64,000 bases of DNA from Paraconexibacter sp040581415. Its GTDB lineage: Bacteria; Actinomycetota; Thermoleophilia; Solirubrobacterales; Solirubrobacteraceae. The notes under the pieces are model-generated. The model was not told the DNA's origin. It saw only the letters and a list, made by a program, of their open reading frames with translations, and did not search any database. Positions 59,458 to 64,000 of this stretch are shown here, one piece after another. The stretch lies in NCBI RefSeq assembly GCF_040581415.1, contig NZ_CP114014.1:1550001-1614000 (forward strand), in the 5' to 3' direction. Positions within the stretch are counted from its first letter, which is position 1. Each line of letters begins with the position of its first letter. Both the position numbers and the translations under genes were made by a program.

Positions 59458-61872
59458 CTACTCGCCCTTGCTCGCCTTGCTGGAGCGGGTGACCTTGATC
59501 GAGGCGGTCGAGGGCGTGGTGGCGACCTCGGGGTTCTCGATGGTGCCGATGCGGGAGATCAGCTTGATCCACTGCGAGGGCTTAAGGACGGCGGCGAGCT
59601 TCTTGTCGTAGAGCGGCCGGAACCCGACGTGGATGTGGTCGTCGTGGTCGGGCATCGACAGGGTGTTGTCGGCGCCCTCGAACTTCATCAGGGAGATGAT
59701 CTGGTGCGGCTTCATCGTGCCCTGCAGCGACAGCAGGCGGCGGACGGTGATGTCGGTGATCGACCCGGCGCCCTGGTGGCCCATGATCGGGATGCCGTTG
59801 ATCTTCGAGATGTCCACGGCGTTGCCGGAGGAGTGCTCGGAGATGTTCCCGGACTTGGTCCGCAGCCCGTGGTTGTTGCGCAGCGAGGACACCGTGGGCT
59901 TCAGGCCTGCAGCCGACAGGAACTCGAGCGTCGCGAGGACGCGACGGTCGATCTCGCCGGCCTTGATGTCGTTCTCGCCGCCGGGATACAGGTCGATCCG
60001 CGGGTCGTCCAGGACGCGCTTCTGCAGCGCTTCCTTGGACAGCAGCAGGATCTGGCCGATCGACGGGTTCTTCGCGTCCGGGCCGAAGAACGGGTTCTTG
60101 CCCGCCGCGCGGTAGATCGCGGTGGACTCGAGCAGCTTCCAGCCGTCGAGGATCGGCTTGGGGTCGATCCGCGGCGCGCCGCGGCCGGCCGGCCGGATCT
60201 CGAAGCGGGTGTGCGGCGCGGACTTGGTGGAGGTCGTGCCGATGCGGCCGAGGATCGTGCCGGCGATGACGCGGGAGCCGACGGCGAGCTTCTTGATCGT
60301 CACGTCCTCGCGCTTGAGGCCGTAGACCTGGGTGAAGTAGCTCTTGAACGAGGAGCCGGCCTCGGTGGTGTTCAGCAGCTGCTCCTCACCGCCGACCTTC
60401 AGCGCGTTCTTGCGGCCGGGGTTGGCGAACAGGCGCTGCTTCTCGACGACGGCCTTCGTCGTGAGCGTCAGCGTCTCGGTCGCGCCCTTCGCGACCGCTT
60501 CGAGCTGCGTGCCCGCCGAGGCGGCGGACGTGGGGGCGGGGTCGTCACCGACCGCCAGAGCGTTGGTGAGGGCTTCCTTGTCCTCGTCGGCCTTCGGCAC
60601 CGGGTAGGACGGGGCGAGCTTCTTCAGGTTGCCGTACGTGTACGTGTTGCCGTACACGTCCTGCAGCTGGATGAACCGGCCCAGGCGCTTGGTCTTGCCG
60701 ATCTTCGTGATCTTGCCGTCCTGCACCGCGATCACCGGCGAGCCGGCCTTCGCGAAGATGTTCACCGAGCGACGGTTCGAGTTGGACTCGATCGGCACCG
60801 ACGCGTTGCGGCCCTTGGCCACGCGCTTGGTCGCCTCGCGCTCGCTGATGTCGTCCGCGTAGGACGCCGTCGCGTGGACGGGGAAGTGGCCCTGCGTCAG
60901 CCCGGTCAGGGACCCGACGAGGTCGGACGGCAGGCCGCCGATGAGCTTGGCGCGCATCAGGACGGAGTCCACGTACCAGTCGGCGTGGTTGTAGGCGAAG
61001 ATCGCCTTCTTGATGTCGGTCTCCGCGCCGGCGGCCTTCAGGTAGCGGGCGGCGCCGAACACGGCGTCGACGGGGTTGTACGGATCCTTGCGGCCGTCGT
61101 TGTTCGCGTCGACCCCGTAGGCCTTCCACGTCGACGGCAGGAACTGCATCCAGCCGACCGCGCCGGCGGACGACACGTTCAGGTTGCGGCCGTAGTCGGT
61201 CTCGATCTCGTTGATCGCGGCCAGGACCTCCCACCGGACGCCGTACTGGATGCCCGCGGCCTGGTAGATCGACAGCAGGAACGGCGGGATCCGGAACTTG
61301 TCGATGAAGAAATTCGGCACGCCGATCGGCGCGGGGCCCGGCAGCGCGAAGGCGTACGTGGGGTTGCCCGGCATCGGCACCCCGCCGGAGTCGCGCTGGG
61401 CGTCCGGGGCGACGGGCTCACCCGTGCGGGAGTCGACCGACTCCGGCGTGGTGGACCCCTCCGCCGGCTTGTCCGGCACCTTCGCCGCCGGCGGCGCCTT
61501 GCGCGTCTTCTTGCCGGTGGTGGCCTGCGCCTTGCCCTTCTCGCTCTTCTCCGCGACCTTCGGCGTGGCGGCCTTCTCGGCTTCCGCGTTCGGGTCGACG
61601 ACCTGGGGCTCCTGCGTCGCGGTCGCGTTGGGGTCGGCGACGGGCGCCGGGCCCTCCTGGATCGAGATGACCGGAAGCTGGATCCCCGGCAGCGTGATCT
61701 CGCTGAGCGGCGTACCCGGAGGCACATCGATGTTGAGCTGGACGGTCGCACCGCCGAGCAGGGTCACCGTGATCGTCCGCTGCTCGGCCGCTGCGGGATA
61801 CACCGCGGCGCCGAAGCCCGCGGAGACGATCCCGGCGACGGCCATGCCGGATACCAGCTTGCGCTTGTTCAT
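59458..61872 (-). CDS. Multidomain peptidoglycan hydrolase (transglycosylase + degenerate M23 + M15-like)
   Basis: 804 residues, ATG 61872 with GGAGG upstream. Signal peptide (1-29), a low-complexity linker (70-165), then a lytic transglycosylase domain of the MltB/SLT type (about 190-310; catalytic Glu224 in ETDYGRN; AVGWMQFLPSTW). Then a LytM/M23-like region (about 360-565) in which the first His/Asp pair is missing and HxH reads HTR, so probably inactive. Last, a D,D-peptidase M15-like domain (about 640-760) with SEHSSGNAVDI (His680, Asp687) and HDDHIHVGF (His746/748). One secreted protein carrying cutting and regulatory modules for cell-wall growth or spore/cell separation. Confidence 0.85.
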   Translation of the reverse strand: MNKRKLVSGMAVAGIVSAGFGAAVYPAAAEQRTITVTLLGGATVQLNIDVPPGTPLSEITLPGIQLPVISIQEGPAPVADPNATATQEPQVVDPNAEAEKAATPKVAEKSEKGKAQATTGKKTRKAPPAAKVPDKPAEGSTTPESVDSRTGEPVAPDAQRDSGGVPMPGNPTYAFALPGPAPIGVPNFFIDKFRIPPFLLSIYQAAGIQYGVRWEVLAAINEIETDYGRNLNVSSAGAVGWMQFLPSTWKAYGVDANNDGRKDPYNPVDAVFGAARYLKAAGAETDIKKAIFAYNHADWYVDSVLMRAKLIGGLPSDLVGSLTGLTQGHFPVHATASYADDISEREATKRVAKGRNASVPIESNSNRRSVNIFAKAGSPVIAVQDGKITKIGKTKRLGRFIQLQDVYGNTYTYGNLKKLAPSYPVPKADEDKEALTNALAVGDDPAPTSAASAGTQLEAVAKGATETLTLTTKAVVEKQRLFANPGRKNALKVGGEEQLLNTTEAGSSFKSYFTQVYGLKREDVTIKKLAVGSRVIAGTILGRIGTTSTKSAPHTRFEIRPAGRGAPRIDPKPILDGWKLLESTAIYRAAGKNPFFGPDAKNPSIGQILLLSKEALQKRVLDDPRIDLYPGGENDIKAGEIDRRVLATLEFLSAAGLKPTVSSLRNNHGLRTKSGNISEHSSGNAVDISKINGIPIMGHQGAGSITDITVRRLLSLQGTMKPHQIISLMKFEGADNTLSMPDHDDHIHVGFRPLYDKKLAAVLKPSQWIKLISRIGTIENPEVATTPSTASIKVTRSSKASKGE

Positions 61873-61967
61873 GCTGAAGAAATTCCTCCCACCACTGCTG
61901 CTGAACCTGGTCGCAGACCGCTTCCAGACGGGCGTGACCCTACCACGGGTACAGGACCCGATTGGCC

Positions 61968-61997
61968 ACGCTACCCGACCCGTTAACGGGATTGCAA
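61968..61997 (-). promoter_or_regulatory. Candidate promoter of the peptidoglycan hydrolase
   Basis: On the minus strand TTGCAA (61997-61992) and TAGCGT (61973-61968) are 18 bp apart, about 95 bp before the ATG. The spacer contains the palindrome CCCGTTAACGGG (61979-61990), a possible operator. The 311-bp gap 61873-62183 holds no gene. Confidence 0.45.
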
Positions 61998-62183
61998 CGC
62001 GGTAGTACCTGGAAACCGCCGATTCGGCGCGCCGACCGGCACCACCACCGACATCTCGTTCGGACACCGCGTCCGGCCACGAACGGGTGGACGTCCTCCC
62101 TTCGGGTGCGAGAACTCCCCCTTTGGGTGGCTAGATTGCTCATGAGCACGACCTGTGAAGGCCCGTCGACCGAGGAGGACATC

Positions 62184-62630
62184 GTGAGCACCGAGGACAA
62201 GGGACCGCGCGAGAAATTTGCGAAAGGTGGCGAGGATGCGCTGGGAAAACTCGCCCAGGAGCTGTTCGACAGCCCGCTCGTCACCGGTGCGCTGAGCCGC
62301 GCCTTCGAGGCGCGCGAGAAGGCGGTGCAGGCCCAGGAGGTCGCGATGGGGGCCCTCAACATCCCGTCCGCGGCGGATCTCGAGCGGCTGACCCGGCGGG
62401 TCCGCTCGCTCTCGCAGCGGCTCGAGGGGATCGAGGACGGGGTCGACCGGGTGGACGAGCGCCTGGGTGAGCTGCGCGGCAGCACCGACGTCGAGCAGCG
62501 CCTCGCGCGCATGGAATCCCTGCTCGACGGGCTCGTGGCCGATGTCGCGGCGATTCGCGCGTCGCTCCCGGGCGGCGCGCCGGTCCACGTGCCGTCGAGC
62601 CAGGAGCGCCTGAGCGTCACCCCCGAGTAA
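62184..62630 (+). CDS. Coiled-coil protein of unknown function
   Basis: 148 residues from GTG 62184 (VSTEDKGPREKFAK); GGAGG at 62174-62178 decides this start over an ATG at 62142. Amphipathic N-terminal helix (FAKGGEDALGKLAQELF) and a coiled coil (about 65-125, LERLTRRVRSLSQRLEGIED). Phasin-like layout, but no family recognised. Divergent from the peptidoglycan hydrolase. Confidence 0.7.
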   Translation: MSTEDKGPREKFAKGGEDALGKLAQELFDSPLVTGALSRAFEAREKAVQAQEVAMGALNIPSAADLERLTRRVRSLSQRLEGIEDGVDRVDERLGELRGSTDVEQRLARMESLLDGLVADVAAIRASLPGGAPVHVPSSQERLSVTPE

Positions 62631-62659
62631 CCGTCCCGCCGGGACGGACCCTGCAGCGA

Positions 62660-63541
62660 TCAGGCCGGGTCGGGCCGCGGAGGCGCCACGGCGGCCACGG
62701 GTCCCGGGGTCAGGGTCGCGGCGAGGACCACGAGGGCGAACGCGGCCAGCCGCAGGGCGACGGCGCCCGACCCCTCGGGGAGCGGCTCGCCGAAGACCAC
62801 CAGGCCCGAGGCGATCGTCGAGAGGTTCGCCGCGGCGCTCGTCACGGCGATCACCGGGACGGCGTCGCCCACCTGCAGCGACCGCGCGCTCACGACCAGA
62901 CCGACGAGCGACAGCACCGTGATGACGAGCGCCAGCGGCAGGATCGTCACGACCCCGTCACCGAAATGGCCGCTGGCGGCCTTGATGGTGACGTCGCTCG
63001 CACCCCACTGCAGGCCGGCGCACGCGGCGAGGAGCGGTCCGCCCAGCGACGGTCCCGTGCGGCCGGCCAGGAGCATCAGCGGCACGGTCACGGCAGCGAG
63101 GGCGCCGACGTACACGACGAGCGTGAGCGTCTCGTAGTCGCTGTGCTTCTCGTTCCCGCTGTCGCCGAGCGTCGCGGCCAGGATCGCCAGGCCCGCCGCG
63201 GTCAGGCCGACGCCGATCCACTCCCGTCGGGTGACCTTGAGGCCGAACATCTTGTCCGCGACGACGGTGAGCAGGACGAGCCCGCCGGCGATCACCGACT
63301 GCACGAGGGAGATCGGCGCGAGTGACAGCGCGGCGACGTGCAGGAACCACGAGCTCGTGGCGACGATGATGCCGATCGTCCACCACTTGCTCGAGAACAG
63401 GGCGAGGGTGCTGCGGACGGGATGGCGCCATTCGACGGGGGGTGCTTCGGCGGCGCCACGGTGCTTGTAGAGGAAGCCGAGAATCGAGACGAACGCCGTC
63501 GCCAGCGACAGCAGCAGGCCGATCTGGACGGAGACGGGCAT
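62660..63541 (-). CDS. DMT-superfamily (EamA/NIPA-like) transporter
   Basis: 293 residues, nine or ten membrane helices in two similar halves, as in drug/metabolite transporters (SWFLHVAALSLAPISLVQSV; FGEPLPEGSGAVALRLAAF near the C-terminus). Substrate unknown. ATG 63541 shares its last base with the stop of the upstream nucleoside phosphorylase gene (TGATG), so the two are coupled. Confidence 0.82.
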   Translation of the reverse strand: MPVSVQIGLLLSLATAFVSILGFLYKHRGAAEAPPVEWRHPVRSTLALFSSKWWTIGIIVATSSWFLHVAALSLAPISLVQSVIAGGLVLLTVVADKMFGLKVTRREWIGVGLTAAGLAILAATLGDSGNEKHSDYETLTLVVYVGALAAVTVPLMLLAGRTGPSLGGPLLAACAGLQWGASDVTIKAASGHFGDGVVTILPLALVITVLSLVGLVVSARSLQVGDAVPVIAVTSAAANLSTIASGLVVFGEPLPEGSGAVALRLAAFALVVLAATLTPGPVAAVAPPRPDPA

Positions 63542-64000
63542 CAGGCGGTCACGCGCGCGCCGGAGTCGGCCGGGCGCTCGTCCTCGCGCGGGGGCGGGAG
63601 CGGGGGCGCCGTGCGCGCGGGAATGCCGAAGGCGAGGGCGGCGACCGCGGCGGCGCGACGCACGGCGGCGAGCAGCGCGTCGTCGTCGAGCCCGCCGTCC
63701 CCGCCGGCGACGGCTCCGGTGACGACGAGGATCGCGGCGGCCGGGAGCCCGTGCAGCGCGGCGACCTGCAGGACGGTCGCGGTCTGCAGGTCGGCGGCCA
63801 GCGCGAGCGATCCGTCGGCGGCGCTCGTCGTCGCCGGCGCCTGCAGCAGGTCGGACGTCGCGACGAGGCCCGCGGTGGGGGCATCGGCCGCGAGCGCCGC
63901 CGCGAGCCGCGGGTCGGGACGCACGACGTCGCCGGCGCCGAGGGCCCGCGACGGCCCGTCGCCGGCGAGGGCACCGGTCACGACGAGGGCGTCGCCGGCG
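63541..64000 (-). CDS. Nucleoside phosphorylase-like protein, 5' part outside window
   Basis: C-terminal ~152 residues of a PNP/UDP-type phosphorylase; the frame is open to the window edge. Visible blocks: VVTGALAGDGPSRALG, GLVATSDLLQ, and ADLQTATVLQVAALHGLPAA with a VVTGA strand after it. In the family the last block holds the ribose-binding Glu/Met, here Gln/Thr, so activity is uncertain. Ends with a Pro/Arg/Asp-rich tail. Truncated by the window only. Confidence 0.7.
   Translation of the reverse strand, partial: AGDALVVTGALAGDGPSRALGAGDVVRPDPRLAAALAADAPTAGLVATSDLLQAPATTSAADGSLALAADLQTATVLQVAALHGLPAAAILVVTGAVAGGDGGLDDDALLAAVRRAAAVAALAFGIPARTAPPLPPPREDERPADSGARVTA

Noticed and set aside
61873..62183. 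c-di-AMP riboswitch upstream of the cell-wall hydrolase
   Set aside because: The leader after the candidate promoter is under 100 nt, too short, and the conserved blocks of that riboswitch were not found.

Overview
The window is high-GC actinobacterial DNA, most likely from the class Thermoleophilia (Solirubrobacterales-like). This placement is an inference from gene content: an actinobacterial mIHF-type DNA-binding protein, a complete Mce lipid-import operon with six Mce proteins, type III glutamine synthetase, many GTG/TTG starts and ATGA/GTGA gene overlaps. No rRNA, tRNA, CRISPR array, transposase or phage module was seen.

Layout. 0-6 kb is nitrogen assimilation: glnN (type III glutamine synthetase) divergent from amt-glnK, then a PucR-type regulator. 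6-22.5 kb holds a lipoprotein and a large plus-strand Mce operon (two permeases, an ATPase with a long N-terminal extension, six Mce proteins), followed by an MMPL/RND transporter and a membrane-anchored redoxin. 22.5-25.5 kb has a B3/4-domain protein, small unknown genes, a VOC protein and mIHF. 25.8-30.1 kb holds the most interesting locus: a serine-palmitoyltransferase-like enzyme, a YghO/bacterial-ceramide-synthase-like acyltransferase, a fatty-acid-2-hydroxylase-like enzyme and a methyltransferase, together a candidate sphingolipid pathway. 30.2-34.4 kb has a small membrane protein, a MITE-like element, an AlkA glycosylase and a thiamine-precursor ABC transporter behind a TPP riboswitch. 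34.4-41.2 kb carries three secreted glycoside-hydrolase-like proteins and a membrane acyltransferase. 41.2-46.7 kb has a VWA/MoxR pair and a small-membrane-protein/ArsA-type ATPase cluster.

46.8-55 kb contains a C5-epimerase-like secreted protein, a lipoprotein, an aldo/keto reductase, small membrane proteins, and a PadR regulator plus AbiEi/DUF559 protein lying between two oppositely oriented arrays of the same extragenic repeat. After these come a CwlO-like NlpC/P60 hydrolase whose 3' end is tandemly duplicated in 61-bp units. 55-64 kb holds a SRPBCC protein, a HAD-ECH beta-oxidation fusion, a sirtuin, a large multidomain peptidoglycan hydrolase, a coiled-coil protein, a DMT transporter and the 3' part of a nucleoside phosphorylase running off the window.

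Common themes are lipid and envelope biology (Mce import, MMPL, putative sphingolipids, peptidoglycan hydrolases, surface polysaccharide enzymes) and several families of short intergenic repeats.
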